Shown here: positions 27,279 to 37,274 of the stretch, piece by piece
Numbering within the stretch: position 1 is the stretch's first letter
How the letters are laid out: every line of letters starts with the position of its first letter
Source: Planctomycetota bacterium
Lineage (GTDB): Bacteria; Planctomycetota; Phycisphaerae; Phycisphaerales; UBA1924
Assembly: GCA_018242605.1 (NCBI GenBank)
Contig: JAFEBP010000011.1
Span: forward strand, 25,546 to 89,545
Reading direction: 5' to 3'
DNA length: 64,000 bases
The notes under the pieces: generated by a model
The model's database searches: none
Told to the model about the DNA's origin: nothing
Seen by the model: the letters and a program-made list of their open reading frames with translations, nothing else
Position numbers and translations under genes: made by a program

Positions 27279-29762
27279 ATGGCCCCCCCCAACGACTCCA
27301 CCACCGGACTGCTCGGCAACCGATTCGGTCATTTTGAGCAAGCCGGTCGTTCTTTCCGAATCACCGATTGGCGCACACCCATGCCCTGGGTGAACGTCAT
27401 CTGCACGGGCCGGTACGGGCTGGTGATCAGCCAGGCCGGCGGCGGATTCTCATGGTTCGATGATGCCCAGCACAACGTGCTGACTCGCTGGGAGATGGAC
27501 CTCGTTCGCGACTGCTACGGCAAGTTCCTGTACGTAGCCGATCGCGACAGCGGTGACCTCTGGTCTCTGGCGCCCCAGCCGTGCCGCGCGGAGTACGAAC
27601 AGTTCTCTTGCGTCCACACCATGGGCGCCACCACGTTTCACACGCTGCGCCGCGGCATCGAGGCGACGTGGACGCTCTGCGTCGCCCCCAAGGACTCGGT
27701 TGAGGTCTGGGCCGTCACGCTGAAGAACACCGATGCCACGCCCCGTCATCTGCGCATCGCGTCGTACTTCGAGTGGTGCTGCAACACCGCGCCGGACGTG
27801 AAACGGGAGTTCCACAGGCTCTTCTTCAATGTCTCGCACGATCCTGCTCGCCAAGCGATCGTCGCGACCAAGAACATGTGGGACATCCGTCCCAAGACCG
27901 AGCGCGAGCATTGGAACAAGCCCTGGCCGTACGCCGCGGCCCACGCGGTCTGCGGGAAGTTTGAACGCGACCTGGCGATCGCGGACAAGGAACAGTTCCT
28001 CGGCAAGTACGGCACCACCGCCGACCCCGCCGCGATGCGCACCGGTGCTCCGGGAGTCGGCGGCTTCGGTCGCTTCGGCGACGCGGTCGCCTCTCTGGGC
28101 GGCGATCTGACGATCAAGCCGGGCGAAACCGTGGAACTGCACTTCCTCCTGGGCATCGGCGCCAATCCCGCCGAGGTCACCGCCCTCATGGATGCGTACC
28201 GCGCCCCGGGCGCCGCGGCGAATGCCGTCGCCGCGTCCACCGAGTTCTGGCGGAGCACCCTGGCCCCGACACAGGTCGAGTCCGCCCGCGCCGATTTCGA
28301 TCTGCTGAACAACCACTGGTTGCCGTACCAGGCCGTCAGCGGCCGGCTCTGGGGTCGCACGGGCTATTACCAGCAGTCCGGAGCGTTCGGCTTCCGCGAT
28401 CAGTTGCAGGACAGCCAGGTGTGGCTGCCGATCAACCCCGCCAACACGCTCAAGCAGATCATGCTGCACGCGGAACGCCAGTTTGTGGACGGCAGCGTCT
28501 ACCACTGGTGGCACGCCCTGGCCGACTTTGGCAACCACACCGCCTGCAGCGACGACTACCTCTGGCTCCCGTACGTGGTGGCCTCGTACGTGCGTGAAAC
28601 CGGCGATGACTCGATCCTCGACCGCACCGCTCCCTTCGTCGACGACCCCAAGGGGGCGACCATCGCCGAGCATTGCCGCCGCTCCATCGCCCGAGCTTTC
28701 GCACGCACCAGCCCACGTGGAATTCCCTTCATCGGAAGTTGCGACTGGAACGACGGGCTGTCGGCCATGGGCATCGACGAGAAGGGCGAGAGCGTCTGGC
28801 TCGCCATGTTCCTCTGCGGCATCCTCGCCGATTGGTCCGTCATGCTCCAGCGCCGCGGCGACGGCGCTCTGGCGAAGCAATACCAGGACAAACGCACGGC
28901 GTACGCCGCCGCGATCAACGGCCACGCCTGGGACAAGGACAACTACTACAAGTACGGCACCAAGGACAACGGCGAATGGGTCGGCGCCTCCTCCGCGCCG
29001 GAAGGGAAAGTCCACCTCAACGCGCAGACCTGGTCGATCCTGACCGACATCGCCCCGCCCGACCGCGCCGCATCCGCTTGGGAGGCCGTCAAACGCCACC
29101 TCATCACCGATTACGGCCCGCTGCTGGTCTGGCCCGCGTACACCGTACCCGACACGACCATCGGGTACATCACCCGTTATAGCCCCGGAAGCCGCGAGAA
29201 CGGCGGCGTGTACATGCACGCGGCCACGTGGGCGCTCGCCGCGGCGTGCAAACTGCGCGACGCACAGAGCGTTTCGCGGATCTGGGCCGGCGTCTCCCCC
29301 GCTTCTCGTGGGCAGAACGCTGACCGCTACTTCGCCGAGCCCTACGTCATGCCCGGCAACGTGGACGGCCCGCTCTCCGACAAGCCCGGTCGCGCGGGTT
29401 GGACGTGGTACACCGGCTCGGCCGCGTGGCTCAACCGCGTCTGCCTGGAATGGGTCCTGGGAGTGCGTCCTACGTGGGAAGGGCTGCGGATCGACCCATG
29501 CCCGCCCAAGGAACTTGGCGAAGTTCGAATCACAAGGGCCTACCGAGGCGTACAGGTACATGTGGAGTTCAACGCGGCGGAGTTCCTGCCCGAGAGCAGG
29601 CCCACGCTCACCGTGGACGGTAAAGTCCTCGGCGGGGCGGTCTTGGATCCCGAACTGGTTGACTCCGCACGCTCGTCGGGCAAGCCGTTGAATGTCCGTG
29701 TGCGATGGAATACCACAGCGGATGTTGGGATCAAGCCCGCGGCCGTGAAGGCCAAGACGTAA
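27279..29762 (+). CDS. GH94 glycoside phosphorylase (cellobiose/chitobiose phosphorylase-like)
   Basis: 827 residues. The N-terminal beta-sandwich ([17 protein letters not shown]...TPMPWVNV) is followed by an (alpha/alpha)6 barrel with [17 protein letters not shown] and the catalytic motif CDWNDG; by family precedent the second Asp (Asp492) is the general acid. GH94 enzymes split beta-linked disaccharides with phosphate to a sugar 1-phosphate and a free sugar. The linkage and sugar (glucose or N-acetylglucosamine) cannot be fixed from motifs alone. It is the first gene of a co-directional group that includes an ABC sugar importer, and sits behind a promoter with a LacI-type operator, which fits substrate induction. 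Confidence 0.92.
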   Translation: MAPPNDSTTGLLGNRFGHFEQAGRSFRITDWRTPMPWVNVICTGRYGLVISQAGGGFSWFDDAQHNVLTRWEMDLVRDCYGKFLYVADRDSGDLWSLAPQPCRAEYEQFSCVHTMGATTFHTLRRGIEATWTLCVAPKDSVEVWAVTLKNTDATPRHLRIASYFEWCCNTAPDVKREFHRLFFNVSHDPARQAIVATKNMWDIRPKTEREHWNKPWPYAAAHAVCGKFERDLAIADKEQFLGKYGTTADPAAMRTGAPGVGGFGRFGDAVASLGGDLTIKPGETVELHFLLGIGANPAEVTALMDAYRAPGAAANAVAASTEFWRSTLAPTQVESARADFDLLNNHWLPYQAVSGRLWGRTGYYQQSGAFGFRDQLQDSQVWLPINPANTLKQIMLHAERQFVDGSVYHWWHALADFGNHTACSDDYLWLPYVVASYVRETGDDSILDRTAPFVDDPKGATIAEHCRRSIARAFARTSPRGIPFIGSCDWNDGLSAMGIDEKGESVWLAMFLCGILADWSVMLQRRGDGALAKQYQDKRTAYAAAINGHAWDKDNYYKYGTKDNGEWVGASSAPEGKVHLNAQTWSILTDIAPPDRAASAWEAVKRHLITDYGPLLVWPAYTVPDTTIGYITRYSPGSRENGGVYMHAATWALAAACKLRDAQSVSRIWAGVSPASRGQNADRYFAEPYVMPGNVDGPLSDKPGRAGWTWYTGSAAWLNRVCLEWVLGVRPTWEGLRIDPCPPKELGEVRITRAYRGVQVHVEFNAAEFLPESRPTLTVDGKVLGGAVLDPELVDSARSSGKPLNVRVRWNTTADVGIKPAAVKAKT

Positions 29763-29826
29763 GTATGATCACGCGACGGGAGTCACCCGAGCGCCGGAAC
29801 GATCGTTTGAGCACGGAGACCGAGCC

Positions 29827-30660
29827 ATGAAGCAGAACGCTGAAGATGGAAAGAACGGACAGGTCCGGAGCCTTCTCGGACGAGCGGGCGCCGCCGCCCA
29901 CCGTGCCTTCACCCTGATCGAACTGTTGGTAGTCATCGCGGTGATCGCGCTGCTGATGAGCCTGATCCTGCCCTCCCTGGGCGGCGCACGCCGAACCACG
30001 TGGACGGTGATCTGCCAGAGCAACCTGAGCCAGCTGGGCAAGGCTCTGCAGATGTACTTCGACAACCAGAAGGACCCGATCTTCCCCGACCTGCAGGACC
30101 CCACCAACCCCAACGCCCTGCTCTACGTGAAGATGGTCGACGTGCTCAACGACTTCGTCGGCGGCGCGGGCAGCAAGGCCTTCAACTGCCCGGCGGCCAA
30201 GGGGCTTTCTTCCGTCCGCGACCCGGCCAACATCGTTTATCTGCACCGCGACGGTGGCCGCATCTATTCTCTGCCCCCGCAGAGCAACCCCACCACTCTT
30301 GATATCGATTACACCGGCGCCCGCGCGGGGAACATCGAGAAGTACACCGAGTACTGGTTCAACGACTTCCCCGCCATCCAGCTTCGCGGCGGTCGCACCA
30401 AGGGCGTCGCGGGCCAGCGCCTCCGCCTGATCCGCCGCCTCAACTGGGTCTGCTTCGCCACCGACGCGCTCGACGAGTTCCCCCGCCACGCCGCCAAAGG
30501 CAACAAGGGCAATGAGCAGACCGGCAAGAACAACCTCCTCATGGGCGACCTGTCCATCCGGACGCTCGCCTTCGAGGATTACTACAACGCGTACGACCCG
30601 CTGGGAGCCGGCCCCCGCTTCTGGGATTGGGGCCACAACTATCCTCCGGACGTGCCGTGA
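29827..30660 (+). CDS. Prepilin-type N-terminal cleavage/methylation protein (pseudopilin-like)
   Basis: 277 residues. After a 26-residue basic leader comes the class III signal [20 protein letters not shown] with the Glu at position +5, the signature of type II secretion/type IV pilus pseudopilins. The remainder is a planctomycete-style DUF1559-like body ending in [13 protein letters not shown], reminiscent of the NVLFADGHV segment of this family. These proteins are very numerous in planctomycetes and their role is unclear. It lies 64 bases after the GH94 gene on the same strand, so it may be expressed together with sugar uptake, perhaps helping a surface structure used in polysaccharide capture (inference). 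Confidence 0.85.
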   Translation: MKQNAEDGKNGQVRSLLGRAGAAAHRAFTLIELLVVIAVIALLMSLILPSLGGARRTTWTVICQSNLSQLGKALQMYFDNQKDPIFPDLQDPTNPNALLYVKMVDVLNDFVGGAGSKAFNCPAAKGLSSVRDPANIVYLHRDGGRIYSLPPQSNPTTLDIDYTGARAGNIEKYTEYWFNDFPAIQLRGGRTKGVAGQRLRLIRRLNWVCFATDALDEFPRHAAKGNKGNEQTGKNNLLMGDLSIRTLAFEDYYNAYDPLGAGPRFWDWGHNYPPDVP

Positions 30661-30718
30661 GCCGCCGGACCGTATCTTGGTTGACTTCGTTTGCTTGAAC
30701 TACTCATGAGGGGCCTCG

Positions 30719-31180
30719 ATGAACGATTTTTTCAAGAAAGGTTCGTGGGTCAGCTGGGCGATCTGCGCTGTCCTCCTGCTCGCGACGGCGTGGCTCTGGT
30801 GGGACCGGTCGGTGCATGAATCGCCGTTCACGCCGGAGCGCATGAAGGAAGAGGTTTCGATCAAGTACACCGACACCGGCGACGTTGTCACCATGCCGCG
30901 TGGCCGGTTCGAGAAACTCCTCCGCGACCCGGGCACCAAACTCGACCCGAGCAAGGGGCTCATTAATCCCAAAACCGGCCAGCCCACCGGCTTCCTGTAT
31001 AGCCAGCGAGAATGGGAAGAGGCCGTTAAACGCGTCAACGAGGCGGTCGACCGCTCCCGCGCGAGCCTGCCCGAGAACGTCCGCCAGCGTCTGGACAAAG
31101 AGGCCGCGGCGGCATTGCCCACCGGCCCCGGCGGCACCGCGCCGGCCGTGAAGCCCGCTGAGGCCGAAAAGCCCAAGTAA
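30719..31180 (+). CDS. Small single-pass membrane protein, unknown
   Basis: 153 residues. One membrane helix at ~11-28 (WVSWAICAVLLLATAWLWW) near the N-terminus, then a charged helical periplasmic or cytoplasmic region and an Ala/Pro/Lys-rich tail. No family is recognised. It sits between the pseudopilin gene and the ABC transporter genes, co-directional with both, and is preceded by a GAGGGG-like ribosome binding site (ATGAGGGGCCTCG). Confidence 0.65.
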   Translation: MNDFFKKGSWVSWAICAVLLLATAWLWWDRSVHESPFTPERMKEEVSIKYTDTGDVVTMPRGRFEKLLRDPGTKLDPSKGLINPKTGQPTGFLYSQREWEEAVKRVNEAVDRSRASLPENVRQRLDKEAAAALPTGPGGTAPAVKPAEAEKPK

Positions 31181-31282
31181 GATAAAGGGCGGGAACGTCC
31201 GGAGTTCCCGATTCGTGCACCCTTCCACCGCCGCGCTTCGCGCGGCAGATTGCAGGCTTTGACCGAGTCTCGCTTCACCAAC

Positions 31283-32614
31283 ATGACCCGACGCGCCGCC
31301 CTGGGCACGCTCGCCGCGGGAAGCGTTGGGTACGCGCTCCTGGGCCCCCGCGGCGCGAAGGAAGACACCCGAGGCCGCCTGGTTCTGGACTACTGGGAAA
31401 AGTGGACCGGCCTTGAAGGCAAGGTGATGCAGGAGGTCGTCGCGGAGTTCAACAAGTCGCAGGACCGCCTTTTCGTTCGTTATTTCGCCACATCCGGCAT
31501 CGACGAGAAGGCCCAGATCGCCATCGCGGGCGGATCGCCGCCTGATATCGTCGGTGTCTGGAACTACAGCGTTCCCGCTTTCGCCAGCGCGAACGCGATC
31601 CTCCCGCTGGACGACCTGGGCGCTCCGTTGGGGATCAAGCCCGAGATCTACGCGGAGGGCATGCGTCAGGTCGTCACGTTCCGTGGAAAAATGTGGGCCA
31701 CGGTCAATACCGGCGGGTGCCTGGCGCTCTACTACAACCGATCGCATTTCAAGGAGGTTGGGCTTGATCCGGATTCCCCGCCGCGGACGTTCCCGGAGTT
31801 CGACGATGCCTGCCGCAAGCTGCTGATCAAGAAGAACGGCCGCATCCAGAGGATGGGGTTCCATCATCGCGAGCCGGGCTGGTGGTCGTTCATCTGGGGC
31901 TCGCAGTTCGGCGGCACGCTGTACGACGAGAAGACCAACACGTCCACCGCCGCGTCGCCGCTGAACGTCCGCGGCTATGAATGGGTGCAGTCCACGCCCA
32001 AGGAGTACGGTCTCGCCGAGGTGAACGACTTCCGCACCAGCTTCGGCAACTACGACTCGGCGCTCAACGCGTTTGTCGCGGGGCGGCTCTCGATGGTGGT
32101 GCAGGGACCCTGGCTTGCCAACATCATCAAGCTGTACAACGACAAGCTCGATTACGGCGTCGCGCCCTTCCCCGTGGCCGAGGGCATGTTCGACAAGAAC
32201 GCCCCCATGGGCTTGATCGATACCGACACGCTCGTGATCCCGCGCGGCGTCAAGAACCCCGAGGCGAGCATGGAGTTCGTCGCGTACACGCAGCGTCAGG
32301 ACGTGGTGGAGCGACTGAGCACGGTGCACTGCAAGGGCTCGCCGCTCGCGCAGTCGAGCGAGAGCTTCCGCAAGAACCACCCAAACCGCGGCATCGCGGT
32401 CTTCGAGGCGATCGCCCGCAGCCCGCGCAGCTACAAGGTGCCCGCGACCCGCTGCTGGGCCGCGATGAAAGACGAGATGGACCGCGCGCTGGACCGCGTG
32501 TGGAACATGCAGGATTCGCCCGCGTCGATCCTGGGCCTGGCGCAGAAACGCTCGCAGGCCATCCTGGATCTCACGGCCGAGCAGGAGCGCCGCAGGCGCG
32601 GAGGCGCCCCGTGA
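31283..32614 (+). CDS. ABC sugar transporter, extracellular solute-binding protein (family 1)
   Basis: 443 residues from ATG 31283 (TTG 31250 or 31259 upstream also possible). The N-terminus MTRRAALGTLAAGSVGYALL resembles a Tat-type signal with twin Arg. The body has family-1 binding protein features: LVLDYWEKWTG, GGSPPDIVGVWNYSVPAFA, FRGKMWATVNTGGCLALYYNR and a GRLSMVVQGPW segment. Such lipoprotein or periplasmic receptors bind mono- or oligosaccharides and hand them to the permeases encoded immediately downstream. Its stop overlaps the first permease start (GTGA). Ligand unknown; the neighbouring GH94 enzyme makes a beta-disaccharide plausible. Confidence 0.88.
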   Translation: MTRRAALGTLAAGSVGYALLGPRGAKEDTRGRLVLDYWEKWTGLEGKVMQEVVAEFNKSQDRLFVRYFATSGIDEKAQIAIAGGSPPDIVGVWNYSVPAFASANAILPLDDLGAPLGIKPEIYAEGMRQVVTFRGKMWATVNTGGCLALYYNRSHFKEVGLDPDSPPRTFPEFDDACRKLLIKKNGRIQRMGFHHREPGWWSFIWGSQFGGTLYDEKTNTSTAASPLNVRGYEWVQSTPKEYGLAEVNDFRTSFGNYDSALNAFVAGRLSMVVQGPWLANIIKLYNDKLDYGVAPFPVAEGMFDKNAPMGLIDTDTLVIPRGVKNPEASMEFVAYTQRQDVVERLSTVHCKGSPLAQSSESFRKNHPNRGIAVFEAIARSPRSYKVPATRCWAAMKDEMDRALDRVWNMQDSPASILGLAQKRSQAILDLTAEQERRRRGGAP

Positions 32615-33501
32615 AGTTCCGCATGAAGGACGAGTTCGTCGGCCTGACGTGGGTGAGCCCGTGGATCGTGGGCTTCCTCGCGTTCCTGCTCATTCCCGCG
32701 GGGATGAGCCTGTACTTCTCATTCACCGATTACCCGCTGCTCGAGTCGCCGGTGTGGGTCGGGCTGGGCAACTACAAGCGGCTGCTGAGCGACGAGGTCT
32801 TCCACAAGGCGCTGGTCAACACGTTCATCTACGCCGGCGCGGCGATCCCGCTCTCGGTGCTGCTGGCCGTGGTGCTGGCGGCGCTGCTGAACACCAAGGG
32901 CCTGCGCTGGACCCGGTTCTTCGAGGCCGCGATCTTCATGCCGACGCTGGCGCCGCTCGTGGCCTCCTCGATGGTGTGGATGTGGATCCTCAACGGTCGC
33001 TTCGGTCTGCTCAACCAGTTCCTGGGGCTGCTGCACATCAGCGGGCCCAACTGGCTGCTGCGCGAGGGCTGGGCGATGGCGGCGCTGGTGATCGTCGCGC
33101 TCTGGGGCGTGGGCCAGGCGGTGATCCTGTGCGTGGCGGCGCTCAAGGAGGTGCCCGAGCAGTTGTACGAGGCCGCGAACCTGGACGGCATGGGGCCTGT
33201 GCGGCAGTTCATCAACGTCACGCTGCCGATGATCTCGCCGGTGATCCTGTTCAACACGATCACCATGCTGATCGGCGCGTTCCAGGTGTTCGTCGTTCCC
33301 TACGTTCTTTTCCAGAAGGACAAGGGCGGTCCGAACAAGAGCGGGTATTTCTATACGAGTTACCTCTACGACAACGCGTTCGTGTACGGCCAGATGGGCT
33401 ACGCGAGCGCGCTGGCGTGGGTGCAGTTGCTGATCATTCTACTGCTGACGGGTCTGCTGTTCCTGGCCAGCCGTCGGCTAGTTTTCTACAGGGGCGCCTA
33501 G
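32611..33501 (+). CDS. ABC sugar transporter permease (MalF/UgpA type)
   Basis: 296 residues starting at GTG 32611 inside the stop of the binding-protein gene. Six predicted membrane helices and the cytoplasmic EAA loop (EAANLDGMGPVRQFINVTLP) that contacts the ATPase. The N-terminus FVGLTWVSPWIVGFLAFLL is typical of CUT1-class permeases. It pairs with the MalG-type permease downstream. Confidence 0.9.
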   Translation: MKFRMKDEFVGLTWVSPWIVGFLAFLLIPAGMSLYFSFTDYPLLESPVWVGLGNYKRLLSDEVFHKALVNTFIYAGAAIPLSVLLAVVLAALLNTKGLRWTRFFEAAIFMPTLAPLVASSMVWMWILNGRFGLLNQFLGLLHISGPNWLLREGWAMAALVIVALWGVGQAVILCVAALKEVPEQLYEAANLDGMGPVRQFINVTLPMISPVILFNTITMLIGAFQVFVVPYVLFQKDKGGPNKSGYFYTSYLYDNAFVYGQMGYASALAWVQLLIILLLTGLLFLASRRLVFYRGA

Positions 33502-33565
33502 GAGTCTGTCCGCTGTCTGCCGCATATTCCACATCCCCCAGTGAACGAGCAACCGGAGCCGCGCC

Positions 33566-34435
33566 GTGAACCGCGAGCCCTCCCCGCCGCTCACGCTGCG
33601 CAGCGCCACGTCGCTCGTCACGCTGCTCATCGCCAGCGTGCTCTTCCTCGCGCCCATCGTGTGGATGATGGCGACGTCGTGGAAGCCCGAAGCACAGGCG
33701 GCATCCGAGACGATCCGGCTGTTCGCGGACCCGGTTGCCGACACACCGGCGGCGGCGAAGGAGAACTACAGCGCGGTGTGGAACGACGTGACGATCCGCT
33801 TCCCGATCTACCTGCGCAACACGCTCATCGTGGCGTTGCTCAGCGTGGTGGGCATGGTGCTCAGCAGCGCGGTGGTCGCGTACGGATTCGCTCGCGTCCA
33901 GTGGCGGGGCCGCTCGGCGCTCTTCACGCTCGTGCTCGCCACCATGATGATCCCGTTCCCCGTGCTCATGACGCCGCTGTTCGTGCTCTTCGCGAAGATC
34001 GGCTGGATCGGCACGCTGCGCCCGCTGTGGGTGCCGGCGTGGTTCGGCGCGGCGTTCAACATCTTCCTGTTGCGGCAGTTCTACATGGGCATCCCGCGCG
34101 AGCTGGATGAAGCGGCCCGGATCGACGGGTGCTCGCACTGGGGCATCTTCTGGCGGATCATCCTGCCGCTCTCTCGCCCCGCGCTCGCGGTAGTCGCGCT
34201 CTTTCACTTCATGTACGTCTGGAACGACTTCCTCGCGCCGATGGTCTTCGTGCAGCACCAGGACATGTTCACGCTCGCGCTCGGCCTGCAGTTGTACCAG
34301 AGCAAGGCGGGCAACACGCCGTGGAACCTGCTCATGGCGGCCAGCACGATGGTGATGGCGCCGGTGCTGCTGCTTTTCATGGCGACACAGCGGACGTTCG
34401 TGAAGGGGTTGACCGGCGGCGCTTCCAAAGAGTGA
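33566..34435 (+). CDS. ABC sugar transporter permease (MalG/UgpE type)
   Basis: 289 residues from GTG 33566, the start suggested by the preceding CCGGAGCC ribosome site. Six helices; EAA loop ELDEAARIDGCSHWGIFWRIILPLS; C-terminus typical of the family. No ATP-binding subunit follows before the next terminator; CUT1 importers often share one MsmK/UgpC-type ATPase encoded elsewhere, which is likely here. Confidence 0.9.
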   Translation: MNREPSPPLTLRSATSLVTLLIASVLFLAPIVWMMATSWKPEAQAASETIRLFADPVADTPAAAKENYSAVWNDVTIRFPIYLRNTLIVALLSVVGMVLSSAVVAYGFARVQWRGRSALFTLVLATMMIPFPVLMTPLFVLFAKIGWIGTLRPLWVPAWFGAAFNIFLLRQFYMGIPRELDEAARIDGCSHWGIFWRIILPLSRPALAVVALFHFMYVWNDFLAPMVFVQHQDMFTLALGLQLYQSKAGNTPWNLLMAASTMVMAPVLLLFMATQRTFVKGLTGGASKE

Positions 34436-34550
34436 ATCCGCCGTGGAGCGGGCACTAACCCGAACAAAATACGATCTTTCCGGCCCGCCTCGTGGACTCG
34501 TGGCGGAAGGTGACGTATTCTCATCGGGTTCCCCCATTTAGGAGAGAGAC

Positions 34551-35384
34551 ATGAAGAATGGTTCTAATCGTTCGCGTATCGCGGCGCTCGCCGCGGTGTC
34601 CCTGTTCGCGGCGCTTGCGTCGCAGGCGTCCGCGGGCTCGGTGTTCCTGACCGGCCATGATCCTGATTTCCACGCGCTGCTGGGCGGCAACTCCGCCGGA
34701 GCCGCGCGGATCAACAACGTGGCGATCAACTACATCATGGACCCGGCGTTCAACACGTTTGTTGCGGGCGGCGCCACCAAGTTCCTGTTCGTTGAGTCGC
34801 GGATCAGCCCTCCGGGCGGGCACGTGAACGGCGTGAACGGGATCATCGCGAGCGGGTACACGCCGGGCGTGAACTTTGATCATGTCGACGCCTCCGGACT
34901 CAACGCGGCGCTCGATCAACTGGGCTCGACCTACGGCGGGCTGGTGATCGCGTCGGACTTCGGCGGCGTGCTGACGCAGGCCGAGCTTGACATCCTCAAC
35001 GCGCGAGCGGCGGACATCGCGACGTTCGTCAACAACAACGGCGGGCTGTACGCCATGGCCGAGGGCAACAGCGGCGCCGGGCTGACGCCCAACGGCGGCT
35101 GGTACGCGTACGTCCCGCAGGTCACGGTTTCTTCTGCGTTCAACCAGTCCGAGACCGGTATCACGACCACGGCGTTCGGTCAGTCGCTGGGCCTGACGAA
35201 CGGCGACGTCAACGGCAACGCATCGCACTCCATCTTCACGCGGTTCCAGAGCCTGCAGGTGGTGGACGTCGACCAGTTCGGCCAGGTGCTGTCGGTCGCG
35301 GGGCGCACGTCGATCCCCGCCCCGAGCACGCTCGCGATGCTCGGGCTGGCGGGCCTCACGCTGCGTCGCCGCCGCCGCGCGTGA
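34551..35384 (+). CDS. Secreted protein with PEP-CTERM-like tail
   Basis: 277 residues. Signal peptide ending ASQASAG (~29). The middle resembles an alpha/beta hydrolase-free Rossmann-like segment (GLVIASDFGGVLTQAELDIL and IATFVNNNGGLYAMAEG), similar in feel to ThuA or GATase-like folds, but catalytic residues are not evident. The tail IPAPSTLAMLGLAGLTLRRRRRA is a PEP-CTERM signal in the PAPS form. AGGAGAGAG lies just upstream of the ATG, and a strong terminator follows, so this is a monocistronic gene. Confidence 0.8.
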   Translation: MKNGSNRSRIAALAAVSLFAALASQASAGSVFLTGHDPDFHALLGGNSAGAARINNVAINYIMDPAFNTFVAGGATKFLFVESRISPPGGHVNGVNGIIASGYTPGVNFDHVDASGLNAALDQLGSTYGGLVIASDFGGVLTQAELDILNARAADIATFVNNNGGLYAMAEGNSGAGLTPNGGWYAYVPQVTVSSAFNQSETGITTTAFGQSLGLTNGDVNGNASHSIFTRFQSLQVVDVDQFGQVLSVAGRTSIPAPSTLAMLGLAGLTLRRRRRA

Positions 35385-35410
35385 TCGGTCGGTGCAGAAT
35401 CTGATTCGCG

Positions 35411-35440
35411 AAACACCCGCCCGCGAGGGCGGGTGTTTTT
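35411..35440 (+). terminator. Intrinsic terminator after the PEP-CTERM gene
   Basis: Perfect 12-bp stem (35411-35422 with 35427-35438, AAACACCCGCCC) with loop GCGA and a T-run of about five to seven. It lies 26 bases after the stop codon. Confidence 0.92.
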
Positions 35441-35649
35441 CATTTTGAATGGGCGGCAATTCCGCGCGGTGATGCTGCAAGGTCCGAGGGTGAGGATCGC
35501 AATCATGTTGTCCCGGCAGAGTGCCGGAGGAAACGGGGCTGGCGACAAGCGACTGGTGCGGCGGGATACACGGAACAACCGTGAGTTTCCCGGCGACGCC
35601 GGATCGACGCACGCGGGCCCGCACACACAAGGGAACTTTCAAGGGAGTC

Positions 35650-37212
35650 ATGAACATGAATCGTTCTGCTGCTATCGGTCTGTCATGTGGTCTGCTCGCG
35701 GCGTGCGTCGCCAACGCCCAGACCTTCAACCGCGTCATCGGGCTCAACGGGAACGAGACGGCCAACGGCGTGGCCCACACCCGCGACGGCGGGTACGTCA
35801 CGGTCGGCACGATCGCCGAACCGCCCCCCACCGCCGACCGCGCGGACATCCTGGTCGTCAAGTACGACGACCTGGGCAACGTCCAGTGGGTCAGCCGGTT
35901 CGGCGGGCAGGGCGCCGACATCGGATACAGCGTGCAGCAGACCCGGGACGGCGGGTACATCGTCGGCGCCGAGACCGACAGCAACGGCCCGCTGCTGAAC
36001 CTGGCGCTGCTGCGGCTGGACCCCGCGGGCGGGTACATGTGGTCGTGGGTGTACGAGGGCGATCTCTCTGGAGAGGACGGCGTGTACTCGGCGGGCGGGT
36101 GCGGCGTCGCCGCCCGCGAGGCGCTGGAAGGCTTTGTGCTCACGGGGCGCAAGCGCATCTCGCAGACCAACCAGGCCGGCGTGCTGGTGAGCACCGCGCC
36201 AACGGGGGCTCCGCTGTGGAACCTGCGGTACATCGATCCTCGCTTCAGCGAGCGGACGATGATGGGCTTTGCCGATGTGAAGGTGGACGCCAACGGGACG
36301 TACGTCGTGGTGGGCACAGAGCAGACCGGGGGCATCGGCAGCGCCAACCCGGACCTGGACCCGATCCTGCTGCGGGTCACCCCGGCGGGCGCGCCGATGT
36401 GGGCGAGGAACTACCGGATGTTCGTCGCGAATCCCAACTCGGTCGAGCACGCCTCGGGCGACGGCCTGGACCTCTGCCGCAACGGCGATATCGTCTTTGA
36501 CGGCCGCAGCGACCTTGGCAACTCCGGGACGGTCAACCTCCAGGCGACGCGCACCGACGCCAACGGCAACATCCGATGGTCGCAGGCGCACCTGCGGCTG
36601 GGTTCCTCGTTCCGGTCGATCCGCGAGGACGAGCGGCTGACCATCGCGGCGGGCGGCTGGGCGGGCCCGAGCAGCGCGAGCAACGCGATGCTGCTGGTGA
36701 TGGCGCCGGGGACGGGGCTGGCGGTCTTCAACCGGCAGTACGACTACATGCCGGTCGCCAACGGCATGGTCGACACCCCGCTCACGCCCGGCTACGTGAT
36801 GTGCGGCAACACGCTGTTCCCGACATCGCTGGGCTTCGGCAATCAGGACATCGAACTGATCAAGACCGATCCCGCGGGCTTTGTCGGGTGCCTGGACCAG
36901 ACGATCGAGACGGCTTCGGTGCGTCCGTCGGTCGAGCCCCCGCTGTTCCAGCCGGTGCCGACGCAGCAGGCTGCGACGTTCTGGCAGGGTCAGTTCCGCC
37001 GCTGGCAGTTGCGGGATGAGCACCTCTGCCGGCCGTGCCCGACCTGCCCCGCGGACTTCAACCAGGACGGGGGCGTGGACGGGTCGGACGTGAACGACTT
37101 CTTCGATTCCTGGGCGCTGGGCCTGCCGTGCGCTGACGTGAACCAGGACGGGGGCGTAGATGGGGCGGACGTCGGGTACTTCTTCCACTTCTGGCAGGCC
37201 GGCGGCTGCTGA
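35650..37212 (+). CDS. Secreted beta-propeller-like protein with terminal Gly-Cys dockerin-type module
   Basis: 520 residues from ATG 35650, preceded by AAGGGAG. Signal peptide ending AACVANAQ (~24). The body repeats units such as THTRDGGYVTVGTI...DILVVKYDDLGNVQW and TRDGGYIVGAE, the pattern of bacterial extracellular beta-propeller repeats. The last 55 residues carry Cys-rich CRPCPTCPADFNQDGGVDG and a second DVNQDGGVDGADV loop with the terminal GGC. Surface anchoring is inferred from this module. A terminator follows directly, so the gene is probably expressed alone. Confidence 0.82.
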   Translation: MNMNRSAAIGLSCGLLAACVANAQTFNRVIGLNGNETANGVAHTRDGGYVTVGTIAEPPPTADRADILVVKYDDLGNVQWVSRFGGQGADIGYSVQQTRDGGYIVGAETDSNGPLLNLALLRLDPAGGYMWSWVYEGDLSGEDGVYSAGGCGVAAREALEGFVLTGRKRISQTNQAGVLVSTAPTGAPLWNLRYIDPRFSERTMMGFADVKVDANGTYVVVGTEQTGGIGSANPDLDPILLRVTPAGAPMWARNYRMFVANPNSVEHASGDGLDLCRNGDIVFDGRSDLGNSGTVNLQATRTDANGNIRWSQAHLRLGSSFRSIREDERLTIAAGGWAGPSSASNAMLLVMAPGTGLAVFNRQYDYMPVANGMVDTPLTPGYVMCGNTLFPTSLGFGNQDIELIKTDPAGFVGCLDQTIETASVRPSVEPPLFQPVPTQQAATFWQGQFRRWQLRDEHLCRPCPTCPADFNQDGGVDGSDVNDFFDSWALGLPCADVNQDGGVDGADVGYFFHFWQAGGC

Positions 37213-37240
37213 AGATTTGGTCACGGGATTGGATTTCGGG

Positions 37241-37274
37241 GCACGCCCGGCCGAACGGCCGGGCGTGCTTTTTT
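37241..37274 (+). terminator. Intrinsic terminator after the propeller gene
   Basis: Stem 37241-37252 with 37257-37268 (GCACGCCCGGCC), loop GAAC and six T. It lies 28 bases after the stop codon. Confidence 0.93.

Noticed and set aside
31190..31210. Hairpin CGGGAAC-N7-GTTCCCG before the ABC binding-protein gene
   Set aside because: Only seven pairs, no T-run, and inside a co-directional gene group; not strong enough to call a terminator or operator.
34521..36380. A 619-codon minus-strand open frame
   Set aside because: Antisense to two secreted-protein genes and their terminator, with Arg/His/Pro-rich composition and no motif.
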